The notes: generated from the letters alone by a model not told the origin. Positions 8,190 through 17,570 are shown, counted from the stretch's first letter. The stretch is DNA of 64,000 bases from Psychroserpens mesophilus (GCF_000826645.1 NZ_JXJP01000008.1:124001-188000); one strand, 5' to 3'. Program-made: numbers and translations.

Positions 8190-10115
8190 ATGACCATAAA
8201 AATTACTTTAAAGAAGACCATTTTATCAATTGCTTTATTAGCATTTTTTAATTTAACTACACAAGCACAAGATGCAACTTGTGGCACAATTGAATCACCA
8301 GAATCTCTTGAGTTTTTCAATAACAATAAAGAACAAATTCTGAACATAGAACAAGCATTTTTGAGTGGCGAATTACGTTCTAGCAATGCTGTTACTTCTG
8401 TTCCAGTGAAAGCTCATGTATTAAGAACATCTTCAGGAACAGGTGGTTTATCGGTTGCTAGTTTAAATAGTGCTATGGCTATTATGAATGCCTATTATGC
8501 TGGCGCAAATATTGAATTCTTTTTATGCGATGGCATCAATTACATCGACGATAGCACTTATTATGATTACTTCGACAGTCAGGAAGCTGCATTAACATCT
8601 AATAATGTTCCAGGTCTCATAAACATATACTTTGCAAACTCTGTTACAAGAGTTAATACGGAAGGTAATTATGCTATTTGTGGCTATGCATATTATCCAG
8701 GTGGTGCAGACACTATCTTAATGGATAATTCTTGCGCATTAAATGGAAGTACTCTGGCGCATGAAATGGGACATTTTTTCTCTTTACGTCATACTCATGG
8801 TGGTACTCCAAATGAATTGGTGGATGGATCAAATTGTGAAACTGAAGGCGATTACATTTGTGACACACCAGCAGATCCACAATTATCTTATTCTAATGTA
8901 AATTCATCATGTAATTACACAGGGTTTGATATTGATGCTAATGGTGATTTTTATGTGCCTTATACAGACAATATCATGTCTTATTCTAGAAAAGAATGTA
9001 GAATAGCATTTACACCTCAGCAACTAGCAAGGATTTATGCAACTCAGCAATTGGTTAGAAATTATTTTAATTGTGCTAGTATAAATGCTGATTTTATTGC
9101 AGACAACACCAATACCTGTGAGGATACGTTAACGGTTAATTTTACTGACAATAGTTTTGGTGCTACATCATGGGAATGGGATGTTGATGGTGATGATGTC
9201 GTTGATTACACAACTCAAAATCCAACACACACCTATATAACAGCAGGAACTTACGATGTGACATTAACCATCTCTAATGCACAAAACACAATTTCTAAAT
9301 CAAATCTTGAGTACATTCAAGTCGGTGCTCTAAACTCGGTTCCTCTAGTAGAGAGTTTTGAAAGTTTTACGCAACCTGCTTCTGAAGGCTGGACAACAAC
9401 TAATACTTCAGGATCAGATTTTCAATGGTTCACACAAAGTGGTCCAACAACATCTAGTGATACTGGTCCTTTTTATGATAATACTACAGGAAGCACTGCT
9501 GGAATATTTTTATATACTGAAGCATCTGGATCTAACCTTGGTGACGTAGCCGAATATATTTCACCTTGTATCAATGTAAACTATTCTGATGCTCAACTTG
9601 AATTTGCATATCATATGTACGGAAATTCTATGGGTGAATTGCATGTTGATATCGATTCTGGTTCTGGATTCACAAACGATATTACACCAGCAATTATTGG
9701 TCAACAACAAACAAGTCCTACTGATCCTTATTTAACAAGACAAGTTGATCTTTCTGCCTATGCAGGACAAACGATTAAAGTACGCTTTAGAGCTATTAGA
9801 GGAAGCAGTTTTAATAGTGATATCGCTATAGATGATATTAATCTTACAGGTAACACCCTCTTGTCTACTGAGTCGTTTACAGCAAATTCAATAAGCATTT
9901 ATCCGAATCCGGTAAATAACAATGTCATTAATATTAAGCTTAATGGTTCTTATGACAATCTAAACTATACCATTGTTAATATATTAGGACAAACCATTTC
10001 TGAAGGACCGCTACGAAACAATCAAATAGATGTTTCAAACTTGTCATCAGGTAGTTACTTATTACTTCTAGATTCTGATGGTCAAAAGGCTATTAAGAAG
10101 TTTGTGAAGTTATAA
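8190..10115 (+). CDS. Secreted M43-type zinc metalloprotease with PKD and T9SS domains
   Basis: A 641-residue secreted protease. A signal peptide ends near TTQAQ. The catalytic domain carries HEMGHFFSLRH starting at residue 191 (zinc ligands H191, H195 and H201, catalytic E192) and the Met-turn NIMSYSRKECR, as in pappalysin/cytophagalysin M43 enzymes. A PKD domain follows at roughly 300-375 (WEWDVDGDDVVDYTTQNP... HTYITAGTYDVTLTI). Next is a MAM/jelly-roll-like region (EYISPCINVNYSDAQLEFAYHMYG, VRFRAIRGSSFNSDIAIDDI). The C-terminus is a T9SS sorting domain (SIYPNPVNNN... KKFVKL). Several cysteines near the active site probably form disulphides. The substrate is unknown, but extracellular protein degradation is likely. 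Confidence 0.92.
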   Translation: MTIKITLKKTILSIALLAFFNLTTQAQDATCGTIESPESLEFFNNNKEQILNIEQAFLSGELRSSNAVTSVPVKAHVLRTSSGTGGLSVASLNSAMAIMNAYYAGANIEFFLCDGINYIDDSTYYDYFDSQEAALTSNNVPGLINIYFANSVTRVNTEGNYAICGYAYYPGGADTILMDNSCALNGSTLAHEMGHFFSLRHTHGGTPNELVDGSNCETEGDYICDTPADPQLSYSNVNSSCNYTGFDIDANGDFYVPYTDNIMSYSRKECRIAFTPQQLARIYATQQLVRNYFNCASINADFIADNTNTCEDTLTVNFTDNSFGATSWEWDVDGDDVVDYTTQNPTHTYITAGTYDVTLTISNAQNTISKSNLEYIQVGALNSVPLVESFESFTQPASEGWTTTNTSGSDFQWFTQSGPTTSSDTGPFYDNTTGSTAGIFLYTEASGSNLGDVAEYISPCINVNYSDAQLEFAYHMYGNSMGELHVDIDSGSGFTNDITPAIIGQQQTSPTDPYLTRQVDLSAYAGQTIKVRFRAIRGSSFNSDIAIDDINLTGNTLLSTESFTANSISIYPNPVNNNVINIKLNGSYDNLNYTIVNILGQTISEGPLRNNQIDVSNLSSGSYLLLLDSDGQKAIKKFVKL

Positions 10116-10134
10116 AAGCAAATCATATTTCATT

Positions 10135-10170
10135 AAAAAGCGAGTTGAACTATTTCAATTCGCTTTTTTT
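10135..10170. terminator. Hairpin terminator between M43 protease gene and pyrD
   Basis: AAAAAGCGAGTTGAA (10135-10149) pairs with TTTCAATTCGCTTTT (from 10153) with one bulge, followed by a T run to 10170. The right arm overlaps the stop codon of the convergent pyrD gene. Confidence 0.7.
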
Positions 10171-11177
10171 ATTAGTGCTTTGTTGATTTGTTTGATCAAT
10201 TTCGGACCTTCATAAATAAATCCAGTATAGAGCTGAACTAAATCTGCTCCTGCTTCAATTTTTTCAAGCGCATCTTCAGCAGAATGAATGCCTCCTACTC
10301 CAATAATTGGAAAGGCCTTATTACTGTTTTTAGCTAAAAACCGAATCACTTCAGTTGAACGATGTGTTAGTGGTTTACCACTCAAGCCTCCAGTCTCTTT
10401 TTTATTTTCAGATTGCAAACCTTCTCTTGAAATGGTTGTATTCGTGGCTATTACGCCATCTATTTTGGTTTCAGAAACAATATCTATTATATCCATTAAT
10501 TGCTCATTAGTGAGATCTGGAGCTATTTTCAGCAGTATAGGTTTTGGATTTTGCTTTTTTGAATTTTGAAACTTTAAAACTTTTAAAAGTTTTGTTAGCG
10601 GTTCTTTGTCTTGGAGAGCTCTTAGGTTTGGTGTATTTGGTGAACTTACATTGACCACAAAATAATCCACATAATCAAACAAGGCATTAAAACACAACTT
10701 ATAATCCTCAACGGCATTCTCATTAGGAGTTATTTTATTCTTTCCAATATTTCCACCAATGAGCACACCTTTATTTTGTTTGAGACGTTTTACAGCGTCT
10801 TCCACACCTCCATTATTAAAACCCATTCGGTTAATAATAGCAGAATCGTCTTTTAATCTGAACAATCGTTTCTTTGGATTACCTTCTTGAGGCTTGGGTG
10901 TAAGCGTTCCAATTTCGATAAAACCAAAACCAAAATTTGACAACTCATTATAAAGTTTCGCATCTTTATCAAAACCAGCAGCGAGACCAACAGGGTTTTT
11001 AAAATGCAATCCGAAAAGTTGACGCTCTAAAGATGAATCTTCAACTACATACATACTTCTAAAAAGTGATTTAACTCCAGGAATTTTAGACGAAAAGCGA
11101 ATCAACGAAAATGTAAAATGATGGATCTTTTCAGGATCAAAAAGAAAGAAAAGTGGTCGGATTAACAGCTTATACAT
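10155..11177 (-). CDS. pyrD: Dihydroorotate dehydrogenase (quinone), class 2
   Basis: A 340-residue membrane-associated flavoenzyme that oxidises dihydroorotate to orotate with quinone in pyrimidine synthesis. The N-terminal helical extension ([20 protein letters not shown]) is the membrane-binding part specific to class 2. FMN and substrate motifs follow: [59 protein letters not shown] (catalytic Ser, as expected for class 2), ATNTTISR and [16 protein letters not shown]. The ATG at 11177 is chosen over 11198 because a TATTTTTG -7-type element at 11196-11203 covers the longer start and the family begins at this methionine. Secure. Confidence 0.96.
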   Translation of the reverse strand: MYKLLIRPLFFLFDPEKIHHFTFSLIRFSSKIPGVKSLFRSMYVVEDSSLERQLFGLHFKNPVGLAAGFDKDAKLYNELSNFGFGFIEIGTLTPKPQEGNPKKRLFRLKDDSAIINRMGFNNGGVEDAVKRLKQNKGVLIGGNIGKNKITPNENAVEDYKLCFNALFDYVDYFVVNVSSPNTPNLRALQDKEPLTKLLKVLKFQNSKKQNPKPILLKIAPDLTNEQLMDIIDIVSETKIDGVIATNTTISREGLQSENKKETGGLSGKPLTHRSTEVIRFLAKNSNKAFPIIGVGGIHSAEDALEKIEAGADLVQLYTGFIYEGPKLIKQINKALIKKAN

Positions 11178-11311
11178 AAAACATGGTTTACACTGCAAAA
11201 ATAAGAATCTAATTGCTTTCTTACGTCGTTAATTCGTGTAAAATATGTTATTTATCATGTTTATTCTGCAATAGTTTCTCTATTTTTGATAATCAATAAA
11301 ATCTAAAAATC

Positions 11312-12142
11312 ATGAAAAAAATTATTATTCCTGTAGATTTCTCTCAGCATTCAGAATATGCTTTAGAAACAGCAGCTGCACTTGCAAAAAAACATAATTC
11401 AGAACTTATTATCATGCACATGTTAGAACTTTCTGAATCTATATTTTCAGCTTCTAGCTCTGAACGGAATGAAGAAACAGCTTTCATGTTGATGGTTACT
11501 AACAAAAAATTTGAGAGTTTTTTAGATAAACCCTACCTGGAAGGTATTTCAATTACACCAATGATTAAGCATCATAAGGTTTTAAAAGAAGTTGACGAGG
11601 TTGCGAGCGAATTAAAAGCTGATTTGATTGTCATGGGTTCTAGAGGACATAACGATTATGATGGTGTACTTTTAGGTTCAAATACAGAAAAAGTTGTGCG
11701 CTACAGTAAGACACCGCTTCTAGTTGTTAAATCTAAACCAAAAACTATAGACTTTGAACATATTGTTATAGCAACTGATTTCTCAGCAGAAAGTGCTTCT
11801 GCACTAAATAAAGCAATGGAATTATTAGGTAGTTTAGGAAAAAAAGTAACGTTATTGCATATCAATCTTCCAAATGCACATTTCCAGAGCACCAATGAAA
11901 TTGAAGAAAAAATGTCTAAATTTTCAACATTAGCTAAACATAAAGATTGGAAAGATCATGTGGTTTTAATCTCTGACTACAATGTTGAAGAAGCCATATT
12001 AGGATATGCAGACAAGCACAAAGTTGATGCCATTGGGATGATTACTCAAGGTCGAAAAGGTATTAGTCATTTATTTGGAGGAAGTATTTCAGAAGACTTA
12101 GTGAATCACTCTAAAATTCCGGTTTTTACTTTCAAAAAATAA
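11312..12142 (+). CDS. Tandem universal stress protein
   Basis: A 276-residue cytosolic protein of two UspA domains (about 1-145 and 148-276), each starting with the family pattern (KKIIIPVDFSQHSEYAL; EHIVIATDFSAESASAL). The first domain keeps the ATP-binding G-2x-G-9x-G(S) signature in VMGSRGHNDYDGVLLGSNT; the second has the related TQGRKGISHLFGGSIS, so both may bind nucleotide. Two-domain Usp proteins are common in Flavobacteriaceae and are linked to stress and redox or energy limitation; the specific role is unknown. TATTTTTG at 11281-11288 is a plausible -7 element 24 bases before the ATG. It is followed by its own terminator. Confidence 0.9.
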   Translation: MKKIIIPVDFSQHSEYALETAAALAKKHNSELIIMHMLELSESIFSASSSERNEETAFMLMVTNKKFESFLDKPYLEGISITPMIKHHKVLKEVDEVASELKADLIVMGSRGHNDYDGVLLGSNTEKVVRYSKTPLLVVKSKPKTIDFEHIVIATDFSAESASALNKAMELLGSLGKKVTLLHINLPNAHFQSTNEIEEKMSKFSTLAKHKDWKDHVVLISDYNVEEAILGYADKHKVDAIGMITQGRKGISHLFGGSISEDLVNHSKIPVFTFKK

Positions 12143-12160
12143 AGACCTATAATTCAGAAT

Positions 12161-12194
12161 AAAAGCATCTTAATTAATTTTAAGGTGCTTTTTT
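12161..12194 (+). terminator. Hairpin terminator after the universal stress gene
   Basis: AAAAGCATCTTAA (12161-12173) pairs with TTAAGGTGCTTTT (12180-12192), one G-T pair, with a T run to 12194. Confidence 0.75.
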
Positions 12195-12263
12195 ATGTCG
12201 TAAATTTATAAACAATACTTTCTAATTGCCATTTGAATTTTTAATTTTGAAAAAACCTCAATA

Positions 12264-13508
12264 ATGATAAATAAACAACACCTTATCAACAGATTTATTA
12301 GTTACGTAACAATTGATACCGAATCTGATCCAGAAAGCAACACTACTCCAAGTACATCTAAACAATGGGATTTAGCCAATAAATTAGCTGAAGAACTCAA
12401 AACCATTGGAATGAGTGATGTAACCATCGACGATAAGGCATACATCATGGCAACATTACCAAGCAATGTCAATCACGAGGTGCCAACTATTGGTTTTATA
12501 TCGCATTTTGATACCTCTCCCGATTTTACTGGAGCTAACGTAAAGCCTCGTATCGTTGTAAATTATAATGGAAAAGATATTATGCTAAATGAGGCTGAAA
12601 ATATTATTTTGTCTCCCGAATATTTTGAAGATTTATTACTCTACAAAGGAAATACGTTAATCGTGACCGACGGAACCACACTTTTAGGAGCTGATGATAA
12701 AGCAGGAATTACTGAAATTGTGTCTGCAATGGAATACTTAATTAAACATCCAGAAATTAAACATGGAAACATCAGGATAGGTTTCACACCAGACGAAGAA
12801 ATAGGTCGAGGTGCGCATCATTTTGATGTGGAAAAATTTGGAGCTGATTGGGCATATACCATGGATGGAAGTCAAATTGGCGAATTGGAATATGAAAATT
12901 TTAATGCAGCAGGAGCAAAAGTGCATATTAAAGGAAAAATTGTTCATCCTGGTTATGCCAAAGGAAAAATGGTGAACTCCATGTATATCGCTACAACTTT
13001 TATCAACTCGTTACCAAGATTAGAAACACCAGAGCATACTGAAGGCTATCAAGGGTTCTTTCACCTATATGGCATTGATGGTAAAGTAGATGAAACGACA
13101 TTACAATACATTATAAGAGATCACGATAAAGACCATTTTGAAGCTCGAAAAGAGGTAATGCAAAAGCTTGCTGATGATATCAATTCTGAATATGGACGTG
13201 AAGTTATTACCATAGACATCAAAGATCAATATTTCAATATGAAAGAAAAGGTAGAACCTGTAATGCATATTGTTGATATTGCTGAAGAAGCTATGAAACA
13301 ATTAGGCATTGAACCATTAATTAAACCTATTCGTGGTGGAACCGATGGCTCTCAATTGAGTTATATGGGATTGCCTTGCCCAAATATTTTTGCTGGTGGA
13401 CATAATTTTCATGGTCGTTATGAATATGTTCCTGTGGAAAGCATGATAAAAGCTACTGAAGTGATTTGTAAAATTGCTGAACTGACTGCTGAAAATGCTT
13501 CTAAATAA
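12264..13508 (+). CDS. pepT: Peptidase T (tripeptide aminopeptidase)
   Basis: A 414-residue M20-family zinc peptidase that removes the N-terminal residue from tripeptides in the cytosol. Metal-site motifs are all present: [14 protein letters not shown] (His ligand and catalytic Asp), [16 protein letters not shown] (bridging Asp), [15 protein letters not shown] (general-base and ligand Glu), [19 protein letters not shown] (Asp ligand) and [15 protein letters not shown] (His ligand near the C-terminus). Length matches the family (about 410). A TAATTTTG -7-type element lies at 12242-12249. The DUF1801/YdeI gene begins 11 bases after the stop and may be co-transcribed. Secure. Confidence 0.97.
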   Translation: MINKQHLINRFISYVTIDTESDPESNTTPSTSKQWDLANKLAEELKTIGMSDVTIDDKAYIMATLPSNVNHEVPTIGFISHFDTSPDFTGANVKPRIVVNYNGKDIMLNEAENIILSPEYFEDLLLYKGNTLIVTDGTTLLGADDKAGITEIVSAMEYLIKHPEIKHGNIRIGFTPDEEIGRGAHHFDVEKFGADWAYTMDGSQIGELEYENFNAAGAKVHIKGKIVHPGYAKGKMVNSMYIATTFINSLPRLETPEHTEGYQGFFHLYGIDGKVDETTLQYIIRDHDKDHFEARKEVMQKLADDINSEYGREVITIDIKDQYFNMKEKVEPVMHIVDIAEEAMKQLGIEPLIKPIRGGTDGSQLSYMGLPCPNIFAGGHNFHGRYEYVPVESMIKATEVICKIAELTAENASK

Positions 13509-13519
13509 AATTAAAACTT

Positions 13520-14119
13520 ATGAAGAAAGTCTATTCCGTTGAAGAGTACATCGAAACGAATTCTCATTTTGGTGAAGCCTTAATTCTGTTAAGAGAGATT
13601 ATAAATTCTACTGAACTGAATGAATCTATAAAATGGAGTGCTCCTGTATATGACTTAAATGGAAAAAATGTTGTCGGACTTGGTGCTTTTAAAAACCATT
13701 TTGGGATTTGGTTTTTTAATGGTGTATTTCTTAAAGATGAACACAACGTATTGGTTAATGCTCAGGAAAATAAAACCAAAGCCTTACGGCAAATGCGATT
13801 TGAGTCTATTAATGATATAGACAAGAATTTAGTTTTGGCTTACGTGAAAGAAGCCATTGAAAATCAAAAACAAGGAAAAGAAATCAAACCCAAACGTGCT
13901 ACAAAAAAAGTAGATATTCCTAAGGAACTAAAAACACATTTTAAAATGCACACTGACCTAGAATCGAATTTTAAAGCATTGACACCAGGTAAACAAAGAG
14001 AATATTGTAGCTATATATCCGAAGCTAAAAGAGAGGCGACAAAGCAATCAAGACTTGATAAAATCACACCCATGATTTTAAAAGGTGTTGGCTTACACGA
14101 TAAATATAAGAATTGTTGA
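13520..14119 (+). CDS. DUF1801 / YdeI (OmdA-type) protein
   Basis: A 199-residue cytosolic protein with two parts. Residues about 1-115 match DUF1801 (ESIKWSAPVYDLNGKNVVGLGAFKNHFGIWFFNG), an iron-chaperone-like fold. Residues about 130-199 match the YdeI / bacteriocin-protection helical domain (KELKTHFKMHTDLESNFKAL, TPGKQREYCSYISEAKREAT, SRLDKITPMILKGVGLHDKY). Proteins of this arrangement are common in Flavobacteriaceae, but no reaction is established. It starts 11 bases after pepT. Family assignment is good; function is unknown. Confidence 0.85.
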   Translation: MKKVYSVEEYIETNSHFGEALILLREIINSTELNESIKWSAPVYDLNGKNVVGLGAFKNHFGIWFFNGVFLKDEHNVLVNAQENKTKALRQMRFESINDIDKNLVLAYVKEAIENQKQGKEIKPKRATKKVDIPKELKTHFKMHTDLESNFKALTPGKQREYCSYISEAKREATKQSRLDKITPMILKGVGLHDKYKNC

Positions 14120-14183
14120 TGCTGTTGTAATTGTTAGTTGAATAACTAATATATAATTCGAAATAAAAATTAATAACCAAAAC

Positions 14184-14254
14184 ATGTCATGCTGAGCAAA
14201 GCAAAAGATAAATACCTCGATATGGTGGCCTTTCGACTGCGCTCAAGGTGACAT
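14184..14254. repeat. Degenerate palindromic dispersed repeat (REP-like)
   Basis: The left arm ATGTCATGCTGAGC (from 14184) and the right arm TTTCGACTGCGCTCAAGGTGACAT (14231-14254) are imperfect inverted copies around about 33 bases. The arms resemble a dispersed intergenic palindrome that I recall from many Bacteroidota genomes (GTCATGCTGAGC... GCTCAGGGTGACA). A diverged right-arm-like fragment occurs again at 44510-44531. Its G+C content stands out from the AT-rich surroundings. No protein is encoded. Confidence 0.65.
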
Positions 14255-14312
14255 TATAATTTATAATAAACGATAATTTTAAGTATTATAATGAATTATT
14301 ATGCTTGAGAAC

Positions 14313-14350
14313 TATATAAAAAAAGCTCCAATTGGAGCTTTTTTTATATA
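14313..14350. terminator. Perfect 38-bp palindrome, bidirectional terminator
   Basis: A 19-base arm ending in AAAAAAAGCTCCAA (14313-14331) is the exact reverse complement of 14332-14350. The core GCTCC/GGAGC is flanked by A and T runs, so it can terminate both yajC (minus) and any plus-strand transcript from the pepT side. Confidence 0.8.
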
Positions 14351-14361
14351 AGTTGAAAACG

Positions 14362-14643
14362 TTATTTCTCAGCTACTGAAGTATTGACTTTCTTACTCAT
14401 TTCCATAGAAATAGCAGAACGTTCAAACTTAATCTTTCCAGCCATCGTTTCAATCACACAACTATTGTCTTTATCATTTAAGTCAATAATTTTTCCGTGT
14501 AATCCACTTTTTGTAATCACCTTGTCACCACGCTTTAATTCAGCTGCAAACTTCTTTTCTTGCTTTGCACGCTTCATTTGAGGTGCTATCATAAAGAAAT
14601 AAACCACTGCAAACATGGCTACAAAAGGTAGTAAATCCATCAT
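14362..14643 (-). CDS. yajC: Preprotein translocase subunit YajC
   Basis: A 93-residue inner-membrane protein that associates with SecDF in Sec-dependent export. It has one N-terminal transmembrane helix (LLPFVAMFAVVYFFMIAPQM), the conserved MKRAKQEKKF turn, and the small cytosolic domain AELKRGDKVITKSGLHGKIIDLNDKDNSCVIE... in the family order. Length is typical. It is the last gene of a minus-strand nusB - DUF1573 - yajC group, 13 bases after the DUF1573 lipoprotein gene, an order often seen in Bacteroidota. Confidence 0.95.
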   Translation of the reverse strand: MMDLLPFVAMFAVVYFFMIAPQMKRAKQEKKFAAELKRGDKVITKSGLHGKIIDLNDKDNSCVIETMAGKIKFERSAISMEMSKKVNTSVAEK

Positions 14644-14656
14644 GGGTTGTAACGTT

Positions 14657-15157
14657 TTAGTTTACTGATTTGATTGATGCAGAACCTGCTTTTTTAGCTG
14701 GAGCATTTGGATCTGGCTCAATAAACGCTTTAATTTTTACAACTTCAGAACCTTTTTCTGTATTTGTTGTTAACGTAATACTTTTACTTACTTGATTATT
14801 TCCTTTTCCATTGAATTTTACAGTAAATTCAGCAGACTCACCTGGAGCTAAAGGATCTTTCTTCCAATCTGAAGGCACTGTACATCCGCATGTACTTTTA
14901 ATATTGCTCACTACTAATGGTGAATCACCAGTATTAGTGTATCTAAATTTTGTTTCAACTGGAGTTCCGTTAACGATAGTTCCAAAATCATGTTCTGTTT
15001 CATCAAAAGAAATCACTGGAAATTCACTAGATGTTGCATCTCTTTCTGCAGCTGCTGCTACATTATCTGAATTAATTTTACTTGCAGCGTTTTCTTCTTT
15101 ACAAGATGTAAAAGCCACCATACAAAGTGCACTTAATCCTAATATTACTTTTTTCAT
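14657..15157 (-). CDS. DUF1573-domain lipoprotein
   Basis: A 166-residue predicted lipoprotein. The signal peptide ends in a lipobox with Cys at residue 19 (MVAFTSCKEE). The body is a DUF1573 immunoglobulin-like domain (FDETEHDFGTIVNGTPVETKFRYTN, followed by SNIKSTCGCTVPSDW and FTVKFNGKG), with the CGC motif that is a signature of the family. The role is unestablished. It lies between nusB and yajC. A weak promoter candidate lies at 15205-15234. Confidence 0.9.
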   Translation of the reverse strand: MKKVILGLSALCMVAFTSCKEENAASKINSDNVAAAAERDATSSEFPVISFDETEHDFGTIVNGTPVETKFRYTNTGDSPLVVSNIKSTCGCTVPSDWKKDPLAPGESAEFTVKFNGKGNNQVSKSITLTTNTEKGSEVVKIKAFIEPDPNAPAKKAGSASIKSVN

Positions 15158-15204
15158 TGCTATAATTTTAAATTAAACTTTTAAAATGTTTTTGTTTAAG
15201 GCGA

Positions 15205-15234
15205 TAAAAGTAATGATAATTTCATCGAATCAAA
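15205..15234 (-). promoter_or_regulatory. Possible promoter of the DUF1573-yajC pair
   Basis: On the minus strand, TTTG (15234-15231) is followed after 18 bases by TACTTTTA (15212-15205), one mismatch from TAnnTTTG. The spacing is one short of usual, so this is tentative. Confidence 0.35.
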
Positions 15235-15293
15235 ATTTTTTAGCATTTTTTTAAATGAAAAAACGAACCTTAACACTAGATTTTTAAAGGATT

Positions 15294-16238
15294 TTAAAGC
15301 AATCCTCGACCTACTTTATTAAATTTATTTTCGGCTTTGTAGTCTTTTACAATTTTATCTAAAATGCCATTAATAAAGTTGCTACTTTTTGGTGTAGAAT
15401 ATTCTTTTGCAATTTCTAAATATTCATTAATTGTGACTTTTACAGGAATTGATGGAAACTTTTGAAATTCGCAAATAGCCATTTGCATTAATACAGTATC
15501 TATTTGTGTAATTCTTTCAGAATCCCAGTTTTTGGTCTTAGAAGCAATCTCATCACTAAAATTACTTTGATTTAAAATAGTTTTTTTGAGCAATTCTATT
15601 CCGAAGTCCCTATCATCCTCATCTTTAAAAAGTTTTGGAAGGAAATGCTTTTCTGCCGTAGAAGGTTTTAATTTTTTCAAAAGCTTTAAAACACTTGTAT
15701 TAACCACAGGAATATCATCTAACCACGTTAATTTTTTGTCTTCGAAATAATCGTATAGCTTGTCATTTGGAGCAATAATATCTTCAAAAACTGATATAAT
15801 AAACGCTTTGTCTTCTTTAAAAGTCGATGTTGAAGTCGCCATGTAATCTTTATAGAGATCACTTTCTGTGATGGCTTTAAATGTAAGATCTACATATTCA
15901 AAATCTAAGTACCAAGGATTCAACTTGCGATGCTCTAATTCTGCTTTAAGTACTTCATTAGAACTAAGCATTACTAAAACTTCATTTTTAATGAATTTTA
16001 GATTCGGATTTTTCTCAGCTTTAGTTGCTAAAAACTTTTTTTGCGTTTTATTCTGATGATCTTCAGCTTTCTTATGAACCTCAATGATAAGAGACAACAC
16101 ACTAAGATAGAGGTCATACATACTGTTTAAACTATGATTGAGAAAGCTGTCACTTACCTTTAAATCTTCACTCTCATTACCTTTAAAAGCGTAGAGGGCT
16201 TGCATGACTTTAATACGTATATGTCTTCTGTTTAGCAT
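15294..16238 (-). CDS. nusB: Transcription antitermination factor NusB, long Bacteroidota form
   Basis: A 314-residue protein. NusB binds boxA RNA together with S10 (NusE) in rRNA antitermination. The N-terminus has the conserved RRHIRIKVMQALYAF; the C-terminal half contains the main NusB fold (WDSERITQIDTVLMQMAICEF, PSIPVKVTINEYLEIAKEYS, SNFINGILDKIVKDY). Compared with the roughly 140-residue E. coli protein, it carries about 150 extra residues in the middle, a form I associate with Bacteroidota. A promoter at 16302-16333 precedes it. It begins the minus-strand group nusB - DUF1573 - yajC, although the 136-base gap after it suggests a separate promoter downstream. Confidence 0.94.
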   Translation of the reverse strand: MLNRRHIRIKVMQALYAFKGNESEDLKVSDSFLNHSLNSMYDLYLSVLSLIIEVHKKAEDHQNKTQKKFLATKAEKNPNLKFIKNEVLVMLSSNEVLKAELEHRKLNPWYLDFEYVDLTFKAITESDLYKDYMATSTSTFKEDKAFIISVFEDIIAPNDKLYDYFEDKKLTWLDDIPVVNTSVLKLLKKLKPSTAEKHFLPKLFKDEDDRDFGIELLKKTILNQSNFSDEIASKTKNWDSERITQIDTVLMQMAICEFQKFPSIPVKVTINEYLEIAKEYSTPKSSNFINGILDKIVKDYKAENKFNKVGRGLL

Positions 16239-16301
16239 GTAAAGAACTTTAAATAAGTGCGTTAAGGAATTATATGATACTTACGTTATTATTAACGCTT
16301 G

Positions 16302-16333
16302 CAAAAATACTATAATTTTAAATGTCAGAACAA
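16302..16333 (-). promoter_or_regulatory. Promoter of nusB
   Basis: On the minus strand TTG (16333-16331) and TATTTTTG (16309-16302) are separated by 21 bases, fitting the Bacteroidota consensus. The -7 element is about 63 bases before the nusB ATG, and the -33 element abuts the stop codon of the preceding dehydrogenase gene. Confidence 0.5.
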
Positions 16334-17437
16334 TTATTTGCTCTGTTCTCGTTTACGTGTTTCAATACGCTCATTGGCAATATTGAGAGCCGCTACGTTT
16401 GTTGTTACGTTGTTAGCCTTTGCTCTAATTAGTATTTCTTCAGTTGTATTATAAATATTTTCTGTCTTGCGAATAATTTCTTGTTTGTCATAATTTTCTA
16501 ATTCCGCATAAACATTTATTATGCCTCCTGCATTGATTAAGAAATCTGGTGCATAAACAATACCTCTTTCCTGAAGTATTCTGCTATGCTTATCTTCAAT
16601 AGCCAACTGGTTATTAGCAGCTCCAGCAATTACCTGAGCCTTCAATTTATAAATAGTATCATCATTTATGGTTGCTCCCAAAGCGCATGGTGCATAGATG
16701 TCCATATCTTCAGCATAAATGTCTTGGCCACCATAAATAGTAACATCATATTTAGACTTTACAAGCTCTAAGCGTTCCTGACTAATATCTGCAATAGTGA
16801 CTCTAGCGCCTTCATTTACCAAATGCTCAACAAGTGCTTCTCCTACATGACCAATACCTTGAACAAATACAGACTTATCTTCTAAAATATCACTACCAAA
16901 TTTAAATTTAGCAGCAGCTTTCATTCCCATAAATACGCCATAAGCCGTAATAGGTGATGGATTTCCGGCTCCTCCTTTGCTTTCAGAAATGCCTGTTACA
17001 TAAGGTGTCACTTCCCGAACTAAATCCATATCTTCTGTCGTCATCCCGACATCTTCAGCAGTAATATACTTGCCGCTCAAAGAATTTACGAATTCACCAA
17101 ACTTTTTCATCAATTCAGGTGTCTTCTGTGTTTTGGCATCTCCAATGATAACAGCTTTTCCGCCTCCTAGATTTAAACCAGTAATAGCCGATTTAAAAGT
17201 CATCCCTCTAGACAACCTCAAAACATCATTTAAAGCTTCCCATTCATTGTTGTAATTCCACATTCTTGTGCCTCCTAAAGCAGGTCCTAAAACTGTGTTA
17301 TGAATACCGATTATTGCTTTTAAACCAGTATCTTTGTCATTGCAAAAAACAATTTGCTCGTGATTATCAAAGGATAATTGCCCAAAAACAGGGTCTATTT
17401 TATGAAGTTCTTTTGAACTGATAACATCTGATGTCAT
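16334..17437 (-). CDS. Leu/Val/Phe/Glu dehydrogenase family enzyme
   Basis: A 367-residue NAD-dependent amino-acid dehydrogenase, closest in appearance to leucine/valine dehydrogenases, which interconvert branched-chain amino acids and 2-oxo acids. Motifs: GPALGGTRMW, the catalytic-lysine segment SRGMTFKSAITGLNLGGGKAVIIGD, ITAEDVGMTTEDM, the Rossmann segment VFVQGIGHVGEALVEHLVNEGARVTIAD, and APCALGATIND. The ATG at 17437 is chosen because a consensus promoter at 17487-17518 overlaps an alternative start at 17488. Length is typical (about 365). Exact substrate preference cannot be read from sequence here. Confidence 0.9.
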   Translation of the reverse strand: MTSDVISSKELHKIDPVFGQLSFDNHEQIVFCNDKDTGLKAIIGIHNTVLGPALGGTRMWNYNNEWEALNDVLRLSRGMTFKSAITGLNLGGGKAVIIGDAKTQKTPELMKKFGEFVNSLSGKYITAEDVGMTTEDMDLVREVTPYVTGISESKGGAGNPSPITAYGVFMGMKAAAKFKFGSDILEDKSVFVQGIGHVGEALVEHLVNEGARVTIADISQERLELVKSKYDVTIYGGQDIYAEDMDIYAPCALGATINDDTIYKLKAQVIAGAANNQLAIEDKHSRILQERGIVYAPDFLINAGGIINVYAELENYDKQEIIRKTENIYNTTEEILIRAKANNVTTNVAALNIANERIETRKREQSK

Positions 17438-17486
17438 GTGATTTTTATTTTGTAAGCTATTTTGCATTTTACACAAAATAGCGAGC

Positions 17487-17518
17487 AAAAATAAATCAAT
17501 ATTAGAGTATTAACAAAA
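17487..17518 (-). promoter_or_regulatory. Consensus promoter of the amino-acid dehydrogenase gene
   Basis: On the minus strand TTTG (17518-17515) is followed after exactly 20 bases by TATTTTTG (17494-17487), a full match to the Bacteroidota consensus. It lies 49 bases before the ATG at 17437. Confidence 0.75.
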
Positions 17519-17570
17519 ATATAGATGATAATTTATACATCTGTTAACAACTTGAAGCTCCATTTTTTTC

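Noticed and set aside
14184-14254. Repeat considered as a CRISPR or an insertion-sequence end
   Set aside because: One palindromic copy with no spaced direct repeats, no cas gene and no transposase in the window.
17438-17488. Upstream start of the amino-acid dehydrogenase
   Set aside because: It falls on the -7 element of a consensus promoter and adds residues with no family match.
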